This document shows positions 37,232 through 51,727 of a DNA stretch of 64,000 nucleotides, in pieces. A program made the translations under genes and the position numbers. The stretch's first letter is position 1, and each line of letters opens with the position of its first letter. Location of the stretch: assembly GCF_905475345.1 (NCBI RefSeq), contig NC_066602.1, forward strand, positions 3,448,814-3,512,813, written 5' to 3'. The notes below the pieces were generated by a model. The model worked only from the letters and a program-made list of their open reading frames with translations, was not told the DNA's origin and made no database searches. The stretch comes from Vespula vulgaris. Its lineage: Eukaryota; Arthropoda; Insecta; Hymenoptera; Vespidae.

Positions 37232-37659
37232 AATAATGAAGAAAATTATATTTTCTCTTTCTCATTTTATCTTTCAGTAAATTGATTGGAAATTAATTTC
37301 GATAATTTATTTTCCGTAAAATATTCAATATGCATACGCATATACATGCATAGTGTAATTTATTTAAAAGGAAAATAAAAAATGAATAAATAAATACATA
37401 ATGATGCATCGTTTATACATACAAGCAATTTATAACATACCATGATGATTATTTCTTTTCCAAAGAGATTTATTATTTTCAAATAAAACTGCGATCGTTT
37501 ATATTATTCTTTTTCTCGTTTCAAATAAAATCTCTGCACTTTTTAAAGATTTGTTTTTCAAATGATATTCTACGTTCTTCAGATTATTATCAAACGTCTT
37601 CTAAATATTACTTTCATTCGACTGATCTAATTTGCTAATTAGTCTAATGACTGCCGCAC

Positions 37660-38240
37660 AGACAGACCGACTTTCTCTTGGGAAAAATTATTTTCAGATT
37701 GAAAGCAACATTTTCTAAAATCAATTCTGACAATAGACACATTTTTCTTTTTCTTTGAATTAATTTCAAACGCAACGAAGATTTATCTAAATATATCTAT
37801 TACCTTTCAAATAGAAAGAAATGAAATTTATCGATACAAGACCTAATATATATATATATATTTTTTTTAGAGATAAGATAATTCCGTTCTATTAGCTAAT
37901 CTCTATAATAATATTATGTATCGAAAACTTTCTCCTTGGAAAAATTATTTTCAGATAAAACTTTTCTTTTTTTCTTTCTTTTTGTCTTTTTTTTTGTCCT
38001 TTCCCTCTTCAGAATTATTTAGTCGGACAAAACTTTGGTCTCTTATCATCATTACCATCGTCATCATCGTCATGATCAACATCATTCTTCAGATAAAACT
38101 TTCCTTTCTAAGAATTGTTTTAAGATAAAACACACTCTTCTCGAAATTATTTTTCAGACAAGAAAAACTTTCAGATAGAAAACTTTGCCTTTTCTTAATC
38201 TTAATTCCATCTAGATAAAACTTTATTTAACCATTTTTTC
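37660..38240. repeat. Degenerate short repeat with core ttcagataaaactttc
   Basis: A box of the type (c/g)aaaattattttcagataaaacttt recurs at irregular 40-60-nt intervals: near 37690, 37935, 38088, 38115, 38145, 38168 and 38212. Copies differ by several bases. It looks like an old minisatellite. Confidence 0.5.
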
Positions 38241-39373
38241 ACTTATCTTTCAAAATAATTTTCAAACTCTTTTTTCTTATACGATATTACCTTAACGAAT
38301 AATCAAACAAAAACTTTTCTAACGTAACCATCGTTTCTATCGTATATAAGAGAAACAAAATATATTTGTTTCAAGATATTTAACTGATCCGATGTAATAC
38401 GACTAATGTAAAAGAAAAAAGAAAAAAAAGAAGAAGAAGAAAACATTTCGATGAGATAAGATTACGAATTAGATAGGTAAAACGACGTATTAGAAGAATA
38501 AATTTTAAAAGTGATTATAACGATTACCAATTGAGAAATAATTCGTGTCTGTACTCCTCAGCGAAAACTTTTAAACTAAATCGTCATCGAGACCTTGCCA
38601 ATGTGTGTTTAGAATCCAGAAAGAGCTTCTAAGATATCGCAAAAACTATGATAAACATAAGCTCCGCTATCTATATACACGAGGTATCTTAATAGCTGTC
38701 CTTCGTTTATACACATATCTATACGTACAAATAGGACTTGAAGGACTTTTCTAAGAAAAGAGACACATTTTCTTTTTCTGTTAAATAAATTCTCGACTCA
38801 TTGATACGTCAATGTGAATGATTTTTTTTTTTTAATAAATAAGTAAACATAGTATTTTACGTAGTTACGACTATGAATTCTCCTTACGATCGATGATCGA
38901 ATTAATTAAAAATTATTGATACCAATCGATAAACAATTGATCCACTTGATTATTAATATTCATATAATTTCGATTTCAATCATAAGTATTCCAATGAATC
39001 GTTAAGATAGAATATTATCCTTGTATTATTATATTAACATTATCCGCTAATATACATATATGATACATATACATATGTATATATATATATATATACACAC
39101 ACACATGAATGTTTGTGTTTGTATATGCATATATGTGTATGTATTAAATAAATTTCTCTTCGTCGAAACGAAGTCAACGTTCGATAAACAAACTTACAAG
39201 TTATGTACTTAACTTCGATCAACCAATCGACCGATCGATCAAAGCACATATACACATATATACCAATACATCTATTCGGTGCTTGCTGCTGACATGCATA
39301 AGCTTTTACGGAAGTGAATATGTTATCATCGATAACGGCGCGACTCTCCAAATGTAAATACATACATACGTAC

Positions 39374-39430
<57 letters not shown>
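39374..39430. repeat. TA microsatellite
   Basis: Uninterrupted TA run followed by AC. Confidence 0.9.
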
Positions 39431-39441
<11 letters not shown>

Positions 39442-39539
39442 TATACATATAAAATATATTTTTCTCTTTCTCTCTATCTCTGTCTATCTTAACGTTTACA
39501 TAACGAGTATACGGAAGCCGCTGTTGTATCGAAGGATTA

Positions 39540-40070
39540 ACTGACGATATGCTTGGACGCACGACAGGTAATGACCGAAGAAGATCGGCAAGTGTAGGTA
39601 GAGAGGTAGCGGTGATAGCGGTGTGCTGTTGACGATAGTAGTGGTGGTAGTGATGTGGTGAGGGAAGCGAAGTAGTAGAGTAGAATACAGTAGAGTAGAA
39701 TACAGTAGAGTAGAGTACAGTAGAGTACAGTAGAGTAGAGTAGAGTAGAGTAGAGTGTAGTGGTGGGGGTTAACTCGAACGGCAGCTCGTAGTATCGTAA
39801 AAATGCGATCTTCTTCGGCAACGTCGCCAACCTACTGAATGAAGCGCTCCCGCTCGTTCTCTCTCTCTCCCCCCACCCCGCTACCCACTCTCCAATCACT
39901 CCGTACTCCCCACCACTACCACCTCTCTGTAGCCGATCGCTACAGTACACCGCTACTATCCCCACTACTCTCTCGTACTCATAGAACATCAGACCATCCC
40001 CACCCGTGGAGACATCGCGACGCTCTAGTATACGCGACTACGACGTTTCATTGGCGTCGCTACGACTTAA
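39540..40070. other. GC-richer unique island with a pentanucleotide tract
   Basis: This stretch is clearly richer in G+C than its surroundings and is mostly not simple repeat, apart from the AGTAG-type tract at 39671-39755. The minus strand is open from about 39989 to 39537, but much of that frame is the repeat (Leu/Tyr/Cys runs). I see no domain. It could be a promoter or an untranslated exon. Confidence 0.4.
39671..39755. repeat. AGTAG/GAATAC pentamer-type repeat
   Basis: agtag(a/t) units with regularly placed aatac and gtac variants. Confidence 0.85.
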
Positions 40071-40888
40071 AAATTCATATATATATGTATGTATGTATGT
40101 ATATGTATTTTGTTATCTTGTTAATTGAATAATGGTTGAATCGTTTATTTTCTCTTTTTGTTATTTCTAGGTAAGAATTTCATTTTTTTTTTTTTTAATT
40201 ATCGGTGTTGATCTTATTATTTCTATTAGTCTTTTCTCTTCTCTCATTCTTTGTTTTCTTTGTTTCTTTTTTGTTTTTTTTTTTTTTATTATTTTGCTAT
40301 TAATTTTATTAACATTGTTGTTACTGTTATTTATTTTACACTTTTATATATACATTTTTTCCATATTGTTATTAACGTTATTATTTTTATTATTATGAGA
40401 TCGGATTAAAATGTATTGGAAATATATTATGATATATCGGACAGATTTAAAAAAATTATAAATGATAGATCAAGTACAAATATTTATTGTTATGATTAAT
40501 AGAATATTATCGATGCAGTGTTTTTTGAAGTGAATATAATCAAGGTTAAATATGAATCAAATATGTTAGAGAGAGATGGATAGTGAGAAAGGAACAAATT
40601 GAAATATGTGTTTTGATCGTTGGCAAAATAAAATAAGAAGAGATTTGCCAAGACTCTAAACATTTATAGATGGAGTATATAAAAGAACGAATCGATATAA
40701 TGAAATAAAGAAAAAAAAAAAAAAATAAGACGGCAATTTTTATCGTTTAAAAATAAATTATATAGCTCTTTTATATTCTAAAAATTCGACGATATGAAAG
40801 GTAAATAAAAAAATAAGATTCGAAAAAAGAAAAGAGGTGTTTCAAGTTCATTTTAATTCATATATCTCTCTCTCTCTCGCTCTCTATC

Positions 40889-40932
<44 letters not shown>

Positions 40933-42833
40933 CCTCTTTTTATCTTACTCGTAAAAAGATATGTTCTAACCCTTGGTAAAACTCTTCACGCGTTTTCGAA
41001 TTAGAACTAATGCATTATGTATTGGGGTGGACCGGTAGCAAAAGGAAACACTCGTTCTGTTTCTCTTCCCGTATCTTCTCTCTTTCTCACGTTCTCTCTC
41101 TCTCTCTCTTTATCTATTGGTAATTCGAAATTTAAAACATTTCTAGGAAGACATCTCACGATAAGATTCGATTAAAATTCTTAACTCGGTATTACGTCAT
41201 TCATCGCCTTGGAGACAACGGTACAATTCTCGATTTGTCCGATTATAAATTCGTTTGGATAATCGTGTTGAAAATAGAAATGTAATAGAAAGAATGTAGA
41301 AAGAAAGAAAGAAAAAAAATAAACAAATAAAAAAAATAAAACATACACGCAAGCAACTTAAAGAGAACGAAGATTATTGTACAAACAATTATATCATAAC
41401 GCCGAAAACAGATTAGATATTAATAAAGCGTGACGAACTATAAATCAAATGAACGATAAATAAGTTGAAGTATGAAAGAGAGATTGTTGCATTAGAAACA
41501 AAAAGAAAAAAAAAGAAAAAGAATGTAAAATGTAAAAGATAAAAAAGTACGAAGACATATGCAGTAGTCACTAGTTTACACTAATAGTATAAACCATTAT
41601 TCCTAATCGGAATAATAAATGACGTTCGATAAAAAATTTATTTGTGTTTAGAAGAGATCGCGTTGGAAAATAACATCGTATTAAAAATCTATAAAACGAA
41701 ATGAAATAAACTCATATAAAATCTGAAGTAATACAAAAAAAAAAACAAAAAATATACGTGTATATAAAACAAATAATCAATGACCCCTCGAATGAACAAT
41801 ACTTTTTCAGTCAGATAAATTTACTTTTATTCAAAATGATCAGAAATATATATATATATATATTTCTTACAATAACGATTATAAAAAATAATAATAAATA
41901 TGAAAAACAATAATAAAATAATATAAAAACAAAGTATATCATTCTTTTGCTTTCTTAAATTCGATTTATCTATTTCTATTTATCTCTTTCTCTATTCTCT
42001 TAAGACAGTAGTAGTGTGGCAGCAACAGCAGTAGCCGCAGCAGCAGACAGAAGAGTAGGAGGCGAACTGAATGGGAAGATATGGTCGATACTCTCTACCC
42101 CCCACTATGTTAAACTCCTCCCCCTTCTCTGCCTACCTCCTTCTACTTCTACTATTACCCCCACCACTATTAACCACCGTCTTCTTCGACGGTATTAATC
42201 TCCCACTCCGGTGACACACGCTACGATGATGTTATCGCACTTTCGACCAATCGAACGAGAGGCCGGTCTCGTACGTGAATAGTAATAGTAGTAGTAATAA
42301 TAGTAATAATATAGTAATAGTAGTAGTAATAGTAATAATAGTAGTCATAGTAGTAATAGTAGTGTAGTGGTAGTAGTAGTAGTAGGAAATGCACGAGACT
42401 TCGAGACTGCGGTTTACATTCACACGTACATTTACTCTCTTGTTAACTACTAGCAATCAAATTCTAAACTAATATCTAATCTAATATATATATATATATA
42501 TGTGTGTTTCTTTTTTTTTATTATTTATTAAATCGATATAATATTTTATTTTTGTCGTATCTCCTATACCTCTTTTTATTCTTATTGTTCTATTATTTCT
42601 AATAAATATTATTGCTTCCTCACTTTCTCTTTCGTTTATGTCGAGGAAAGTTAATTAAAGTTATTGATAATGTTCTTATTTTTTTTTCTTTTCTTCTTTC
42701 GATTTATTAAAATTTATTCTATGATCTAAGATTTACTCTCTTTCTCTCTCGACTGAAATAAATTTTATCGGAAATGAAAAATAGAAAAAAGGAAAAGGAA
42801 AAGACACAAAGAAATTTTGTGTTAAAAAGTATG

Positions 42834-42838
<5 letters not shown>

Positions 42839-42926
<88 letters not shown>
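42839..42926. repeat. AG microsatellite
   Basis: About 43 uninterrupted AG units, among the longest in the window. Confidence 0.95.
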
Positions 42927-42930
<4 letters not shown>

Positions 42931-44111
42931 AAGATAGAAAGGGAGAGAGAAAGAAAAGTTTTGGCAAACGATCAAAATTCTCATGGACAACGTCTACCAA
43001 ACTCGATTTGGCATTAACTTCTTTCTTCTTCTTTACAATATTATTCTCTTTTCATCCCCATAAGATTTTAATTTAGATAAATCATATCTATGTATCATCT
43101 CGCAATAAGAAAAAAAAAAAAAGAGAGAGAGAGAGAGAAATGTGTATATAAACGATACGATGATTTAAAACTCTTTTAAACTGGTTTTATTTGTTTTTTT
43201 TTTTTTTAATAGCAAACACATAATGCGTGTATGTGTATGTGTTTGTGTCAGTTCTTTATCGAAAACTATAAATACGAAGAAAATTGAGATTTCTCGGCAA
43301 AATTCCAAAATATTGTAACAAATTTATAATATGTCTATAGATATTTATTTATGTACCTGTTTGTCCGAAATATATAAAGGAAGATAATTTGAAATATTTT
43401 ATTTTTTTCCTACTGTATTCCACACAAATACAACTCGTACGCGTTTTCTCAACCATCCCCGGAATATATCGACGAGTAAACTAGAGTTCAATGAACTCTT
43501 TCGAACGTTACTCGTACTCGCTTAAATTCCTTTATTTTATCATTTATTATATATTCAAAAAAGTGAATATAACTTTCGTACGAAATATAATTAATACGCC
43601 TTGACAATTTTTCATTACAACGATGATCATAATACGTCAATATTTTTAATTGCGTTTTTATTCAAATCGTAATAGAATTGCGTTACTTAAAAAAAAAAAA
43701 AGAAAAGAAAAAAAAATCAATAGTTATATCTCTCTATTTGAAATTAATTATATTTCTAAACATTTACACGATATAAATGACAATGATAGTAGCCTTGAAA
43801 AAAGCCTTAAAATAATGCAAAAGTTCCACCCCCTTTCCCCTTCTTTCTCTCCCTCTCTTGTTATCTATTTTATACTATTAATATCTCCAAACATGTTTGA
43901 CCTAAATGACGAAGTCAGTCTTCGAAAGAGAACCTTGAAACGATGCTAATTCTTAACCCCCTCCCTCTTTCCCTCTTTTTCTTTTTTCACGCTATTAACA
44001 TCTTATATACGAATAAGAGTACGATCTAAATACATCTAAGCTTTTCATTCTCTTTTGAGATTTGGAACGACGAAGAAATGATTGACAAAAACAAAAAGAA
44101 AAAAAAAGAAA

Positions 44112-44112
44112 A

Positions 44113-44151
<39 letters not shown>

Positions 44152-44165
44152 ACGAATAAATAAAC
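44112..44165. repeat. AAAT tetranucleotide repeat
   Basis: aaat units, one cgaat change near the end. A similar array is at 57726-57768. Confidence 0.9.
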
Positions 44166-44839
44166 AGGAAAGCAAAACAAAATAAAATATATGAGAAAAT
44201 TGAGAATCACTGTGAGACCGAAGGTGGTTGTGAAGCGAAAGCAGGGCGTGGGCAGGAGAATGAGACGAGGGCGACGGTGAGAGAGGGGTAGATTAGGCGA
44301 ATGGTAAGGAGGGGAGGGAGAGGGAAAGAGAGAGAGAGAGGAGAGGGTGATACTACGCCGCAGTTTAAGGGGTAGCCACGATCGATGCCGGCCAAAACAT
44401 TGCCACATGCCTCGCACACGCTAAAACCCACCCTCCTCCTTTTTCCACCCCTTCGTTTCTCTTCGAGCAAACGTCTTCCTTTCGTTCTTCTTGCGTTTTC
44501 TACCGCAATCATCGACGTTTCTTTTTTTTTTCTTTCTTCTCGTTTTAATAAATGTCTATTATTTGTTTCGTTTCGTTTCGTTTTGTTTGTGTTATATACG
44601 TATGTACGTGTACGCTTATTATCGATTCTTTTTTAATATCCATCCAAAAGATAAGTTTAAAATTTGTTAAAAGATATTTTAATATGTGTTTCTTTTTCTC
44701 TTTTTTTTTTTCTTTTCTTTTCTTTTTGTTGTTGTCTCTTTTTCTTTTCTTCTTTTATTACTATTAATCAGCGTTCGAGACAGGTCGTTGACCTATCGAG
44801 TTGCGATTGTTATTTGCCACGAATGAAATTTGATATTTA

Positions 44840-45090
44840 TTAATGAGTATTAAATATGCTAATGCGTTTAGCATTACGCGAATAATGTAAAGTTCGTGGT
44901 GATTGATTATTTAATATTTATTAAGAAGTTCGGAGTTACGCACGAATTTCGTAATCAATTAATTAATATATGAAAAGTTTCACAAAGTTACATGTAAATT
45001 TTCTAGTTATTGATCATTATTAAGAAGTTCAGAGTTATAGGTCCAGAGTGAATTATAGTAGTTATTAGTTACTATTAACAAGTTTACTTC
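44840..45090. repeat. Diverged tandem repeat of about 99 bp
   Basis: ttattaagaagttcggagtta (ending near 44937) recurs 99 nt later as ttattaagaagttcagagtta. Weaker partial copies lie on either side (tatttattaatgagtatta near 44837, actattaacaagttta near 45070). Confidence 0.5.
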
Positions 45091-45208
45091 AATACGTATT
45101 ATATCGTGTGTGTATATATATATATATAAAACTTTTTAATTATATATATATTTACATTGTATATATAAAATGTTTTTATATAATTCGTAAATAAATGTTT
45201 ACGTTTAT

Positions 45209-45247
<39 letters not shown>

Positions 45248-45534
45248 TAGTATGAAATTTCTATTTTAGTATTATAGTACTACATAAAAAGCTACGAAAA
45301 TATCGTGAAACGAAATTAATAGCAATTTTCTATATACCGCCTACGTAAAATTCCGTCGTATTAACGTACCGTATATACTAATACAATGGAAAATGTGGAA
45401 AATGTGTTATTTATGTAGAAGTAACGTTAGACAATGTAGGCGTCCGACACGTGCTAGATATATTTGATGAAGTGACGTTGAATATTTCAACGGGAGTAAG
45501 AGATAGAGGTAAACATAGATAAATACATAGATAC

Positions 45535-45542
45535 ATAGATAA

Positions 45543-45595
<53 letters not shown>

Positions 45596-45617
45596 GTTTT
45601 AGAGTTTACGTATATCT

Positions 45618-45675
<58 letters not shown>
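45535..45675. repeat. ATAG and AG microsatellites
   Basis: ATAG array at about 45538-45594, then an AG run at 45618-45673. Confidence 0.9.
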
Positions 45676-45678
<3 letters not shown>

Positions 45679-47301
45679 GGCCGAGATGTGCGCCAGGTTT
45701 GTCGCAGTGAAATTCTTGGACCGAGTTGCGTATCTAAAAGTGCAAAATCATCTCTTCGACTTAACATCGAATTAATCCGAAGACGTTGAATCATCAAAAG
45801 AAAAAGAAGGAAAAAATACAAGAAGAAAAGAAAGGAAAAAATAATCCTCGGTTGTTTACGTACAAACGATTTTTTTCTTTTTTTTTCCCCGCTTTGTTTT
45901 CATTTTTACTTTATTTTTTTTTTTTGTACTCTATCCCAGTATTATCGACGTTTAGTAATAACCATGTATTCAAATGTTCACTAAAAATAAGGAAAAAAAA
46001 AAAAGAAAACGAAAAGAGAGAAAAAAAAGAACATTTTCTTCAATGAATTATTAATCAATCATACGGATGCAATTGCAATGTTAAAGTAAATGAGTTTTCT
46101 TTTATATTTAATTCTCACTTGTTACGCATAGTTTTTTTTTCTTTCTTTTTTTCATTAGATTCAAGAAACAAACTCATCGAAATAATATACCCTGGATTAA
46201 TACGTTCACGCTTGAATGAAACGAAAGAAGATAATTAATAGAAATAAATAAAATATGAAACGAAATTGAACGAATCTGAACAAATAAGAATAGAGTAAGA
46301 GAGATGTCACTTGCAAATAATAATGATAAAAAGACAAAAAAAAAAATAAAATAAAATAAAAATAAAAATAAAAAAGAATGAATTTCTTTGTAACGATGAT
46401 ATATGAAGTATGCAGAAATGATTACATATAAGTACTAACACAAAGCAAACTTCGTCCGTGCGTCATAATTACGTATAGAATCTATATACGGAAAATTGAA
46501 ACGAACGAAGGAAAAACGCGTTTTCTCGGGAAACGTGTGGCGCCACGTTGCGTATAACTCGAAATCCTAGTAACGTGTACAATGTATAGAGTAACGTGAC
46601 ATTTACACGTGTATGTGCATATGTACACGTACACACATATATAGATATATAGATTATACATAGATAAACGATGAACGTGCAAATAATGTGCAAGGATAGA
46701 AAATGAGAGAGAGAGAAAGAGAGAGAGAAAGGCTCGCGAATTATGAGAAATACGATAAACGAGATAAGATAGTAAGTATGTACTATTAGATCTACCGAAA
46801 ACTTCTGTCAGCATTCAATGTTTTTTTTTTTATTTTCAAGGACACACTTCATTTTATTCATCAGTAAATTCATAATCTTTCCATCTCTCTCTTTCTCTCT
46901 CTCTCTTTATGAAAAGAGATAGAGAATATTCTTCTATCTATTAACATTTAATATTCGATGTACGATTAATATTAATATTAATATTAATATAATTAATTTG
47001 TTGAATTGTTAATTCATCTTCTTATCAGAATTATTAATATTCATTTGATTTATTATTTAATATCGGATATAACATCGCGTCCGACATTATAGCTTTATTA
47101 TTTTTTATTATTACCATCGATTTTTTTTTCTTCTTTCTATTAAAAAGATCGGTAGATCGTTCTGAATTTTTTTGTTTTAATTGTCCAAAAGATAAAAAAA
47201 AGAAAAGAAAGAAAGAAAGAAAAAATAGACGCAACATTGTGAAAAAAAAAAGATGTAACAAAAGAAAAGAAAAAATAGAAAAATAAATAAAGAAAGAAGG
47301 A

Positions 47302-47345
<44 letters not shown>

Positions 47346-47990
47346 AAACTATACAAGAAGGAAATAACCAATGGCCATTCTTATCTATTTCCTTCTTTCA
47401 TAAAATAGCGACAAATTTCCATGAACGAAGTTTGAAAAGAGATAATAAAAATAAGTAGTATAGCCGAGCGCTCGCTGACCTATTGTAAGAATCGCGTCTC
47501 GTTCGATGACGTAGACTAGATCTATTCTGACGCACGCGTGAGATCCTAGAAAGCGTTTTAACAAGGGATCTTGTACGTAAATGCATACGTATGTGCATAA
47601 ATACATACAAACGTACACACATACATACATCATACGTACATATATATATATAAATACGTACGTAAATGTATACGTAAATGTATTATACGTAAATATATAC
47701 ATCTATATATACACACACACCCACACACAAGTATATACGTACGTAAATTTATACGTCTATGTATAATATGAACGCATACATACATAGAAAACGTAGCACT
47801 TACGACAAAGACGTGGGCGAAACGAACGCGGAATTCATTATTGCTTTCAAGAAGAACCTACGCACATGTACATACACATACACACGTAGGTATGTACTCT
47901 TTCTATCGATGACGATGATGACGACTACTACAATAATGATAATGATAATGATGATGATGATGATACTGATGATGATTCAACGAATTTCCA

Positions 47991-47998
47991 TGACGTCA
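47991..47998. promoter_or_regulatory. Palindromic CRE-type site TGACGTCA
   Basis: Exact CREB/ATF consensus, just after a GAT-repeat stretch. It is followed by a near-match (ctacgtcag) about 25 nt further on. Confidence 0.25.
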
Positions 47999-49980
47999 TC
48001 GATGAAAATCCTACGTCAGACAATATATTTTCATGCTTGCCAATAACATTTCTATTTTAAATATATTTCTTTTCTTTTCCTTTCTTTTTTTTCTTCTACG
48101 ATTTTTCGAAGATACGGAAAATATGATTTGATAACACAGCTGTTCCGTTTTGAACGCGATAATATTTTTATCGTTGTGAAATTTTCTGTTACTTTTTTTT
48201 TTCTCTTTCCTTCTAACTTTGATAATTTAATTTTCATGGGGGTTTTTCTTTTTCTATTGGATTTTTTTTTTTGCGGAGTCAGAACAATTTAATAATTTGA
48301 TATATGTATTTCTTTTAACGTATCATAGATCAGCTGATGTTTGACATTTATATATATATATATATAAATTTGTATTTTTATAAGCTACATTATATTGAGA
48401 AAAAAAGAAAGAAAAAAAAGAAAGGTAAAAAGAAAGAAAACTGAGGATATAAAAAATAGGTCATTAAAAAGAAAATATAGCAATCAGAATGTTACTCGAT
48501 TCGAATGAAATAATTTCTTAATATGAAAACTTTTTCGTGCCCAGAAAAACAACGAAGATATTTAAGGAAGGAGAGCACGATGACAACGACGACGATGATA
48601 ATAATAATAATGATGATGATGATGATGATGATGCTGCTGATGATGATGATGATGATGATGATGATGACTCACTCTCTTTATACCGAGTGTCCAAGAAAAA
48701 GAAGAGAAAGATAATAAAAAAAAAAAATAAGAAAAAAAGGAAAAAAAAAGAAATAAACCAATTTTTCTATTCGACTTTTCCTCCTATTTTTTATAATATC
48801 TTTATAGTCACGTACAACGTGATCGCGCATTATAAACGAACTACTATCAAACTTTGATTTGTCTAATTAATCGATTAAACATGTCTTTCTTTTAAGTCGA
48901 TTATTTTTATCTGTTTAATTACATTTTTTTGTTTTCATTTCATTTTTTCTTTCTGGTTATAAATAGACACGCGTGCTCGTAATAAGAAGAAAGATGACCA
49001 AATAGGAGAAGAAACGGAACGGAGCGGAACGGAATCCGTTCGTCCGCACGTTTCTTCGGACTTCGAAGAAAAGCGATCGGTGATGCTTGACACGACGCGA
49101 CGAAGATAGCGGCTTTCGTCCGTGTGTCTTACGTAAGCAGATATTTCCATTCAAAGTCTGCAGTGACCCGGGACTCCGCTTTCCAGCCCAAGTCAACTAC
49201 GAGAATGCTACTGACAAATCAGACGACAGAAGATGGGAAAAAGAAGAATAAGAAATAAGAGAGAAAGAGAAAGAAAGAGAGAGGACAAAAGATCTCCAAA
49301 TTGTTCAAAATTATTCATAAGTGTATATATATATATATATATATATAAAATAAATTTGAATAATTATTATATATATATATTTATTTATTTTTTTAACATA
49401 AAGATAGAAATAGAGAGATTGAAGGAACAATACTGCTTATTGAGACACCCGATATATAAAGGTTGAGTCACCTCACGTTTGTATCTAGAATATCTTTATA
49501 GTTTCTATTTATATGTATATATGTATCTATGTTTCTATATATGTATGTATATATATGTATATGTGATATATATATATATATATGTTTCTTTTTCTCTATA
49601 TATTCTTTTCTATATGTACGTCAACAATATTTCTTTATTTATTTATTTCTACATACATATACATACATACATATCTATTATACGTAGATATGTAAATCAA
49701 TAATTATAAATAAATTGTATATGTTAAATGACCTATTGCACTTTTATTCGTTCTCCTTTCAAATGAGAGAAAGAGGGTGGGAGAGATAGATAGAGAGAGA
49801 GATAAAAATACGAGACTGATAAAAAAAATCGTAGAAAGATCGATAGATTAAAGATTTCAAATAAATTGCATTTCCGAGAATTCGTAAAAAGATCGATAGA
49901 CGAAACAACACATCGATACACTCCAGTAGTAAACACACGAACGTTCGAAGATTTCATTAAGGAAAAAATTTTTCTTCGAA

Positions 49981-50036
49981 AAAATTATTCGCCAGAAAAA
50001 AAAAGAAAAGAAAAGAAAAGAAAAATTATTCGCCAG

Positions 50037-50063
<27 letters not shown>
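49981..50063. repeat. Perfect-type tandem pair, unit 41-42 bp
   Basis: aaaattattcgccag followed by an A/G tract of the type aaaaaaaaagaaaag(aaaag)n occurs twice head to tail, at 49981 and 50022. The copies differ by one A, so the duplication is probably recent. Confidence 0.85.
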
Positions 50064-50067
<4 letters not shown>

Positions 50068-50548
50068 TCATTTTTATTAACGACAATAAAAGAATAAATC
50101 ATAAAAGAAAATAAAAAATCGTATTACCCATCTATTCCCATATCCATCTCTTTCTCTCTCTTCTATCTCTATCTCTTCTACGTCTAACAACGATGAAACT
50201 CAAATCACAGTATTGCACAATGAAACGAAACGTGCAAGCTCCTATATCTCTCCCACCTACGCTTTTGAATAAACTAGAACAGTCATCTAACCAACCAAAC
50301 ATAATTCGACGACTACAACCAACCTTTTCTATTAATTCTCTCTATCTCTTTCCTTCTTCTAATCAATTCTGCAATCATGAGATAGACGAGTGACACTGGA
50401 ATGATCAATCTTCTCTTTCTCTGTCTATCTATTTCTATCTCTCTATTTCTATCTCCCTCTGTCTTTCTCTCAAATGATAAGAAAGGAATCTTCCTTATCA
50501 TTTGAAATACCTACACGTTGCGTCTTAAAGAACGTAGAGTAGTAGTAA

Positions 50549-50580
<32 letters not shown>

Positions 50581-51634
50581 TAGTAGTAGTGTAGTAGTAG
50601 TACTACGCGTTGTGAGTGCCTCGTGTTATGTTCTCGGACGTTAACCGTACCTATTATAAACAGACACACACATTCGCACATTTATATACATATAGACAGC
50701 AGCAATAGCATACACACATACTGATATACTTATATCTTCTACGTTCCGAAAGAGAAACAAGCGAGTATATTGTATAACTAACGTAATGGAAATACACACG
50801 CAAACACGCACACATAAACACACAAAATAATATATACTTTGACCACTAATATATACTTGCGTTGTACGCTCAAAAAGAGAAATAAGATTGTATTTGTAAC
50901 GCGTATTGGAGAAACACATATATCACACACACGTACACGTACACGTACACACGGGCGCGTGCAACGAAGAAACCAATATACTCGCGTTTCGTATGTTTGA
51001 ATAGAAGAAGTAGAAAAAAAAAAACAGAAAAGAAAAAAAAATGGAGAAAAAGATAAAAATATATTTTCGTGATGTAATATAAATACACTCGCGCTCACAT
51101 ATACAAGAAGAAACGTACAAGTACGTAAGTACTTACTTGTTTACTTATTTACTTAATACATATGTACGATGTATTAAACTTGTATTTTATGTTCGAAAAA
51201 AACAAGAACGAACGCACATACATGTACCTACTAAATATATGCATGATAATAATGCGTTTGATAATAGACTACTAATGGATGTTTAAAAAAAAAAAAAAAA
51301 AGGAAATGAGAAAAAAACACAGAGAAAAGTATGAGTGATTTTGTGTGATAAAGAGTAAATTAATACATACGTACGTACAAATGTACGTGTATATATATAT
51401 ACATACACACATTATATACACATACATAAATATATATACGTATGTATATATTATATTTATCAGAAAAGTCAGAGAGACACGCACCACCACCACCTCTCTC
51501 CTGACACGAACTGCGATTTCGTAGTTTCGTTCGCGACGTAGTAGCAGCATCCTCTCTCCCTACCCTTAATCCCCCGACCATCCCCTAACCCCTCCATCTA
51601 CCACCCTCCGGCAATTCCTCACTCTTTACCCTTC

Positions 51635-51638
<4 letters not shown>

Positions 51639-51725
<87 letters not shown>

Positions 51726-51727
51726 TT
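51639..51727. repeat. CT microsatellite
   Basis: About 40 CT units with one T-rich break near the end. Confidence 0.95.

Larger units (their letters stand above)
31152..39500. other. Upstream flank of InR, part 1: no clear gene
   Basis: Next to exon 1 (31152-31700) is a triplet-rich stretch, probably the 5' UTR or promoter, with a 136-codon minus-strand open frame. Further on: AT-rich DNA; a repeat-poor minus-strand open stretch at 34349-34508 (see findings); AC/AG/TATG tracts at 34.5-34.66 kb; a GC-richer patch ending in a plus-strand donor at 35301; ATT repeats at 36.24-36.32 kb; GAT repeats at 37.14-37.23 kb; and a degenerate short repeat at 37.6-38.24 kb. Confidence 0.6.
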
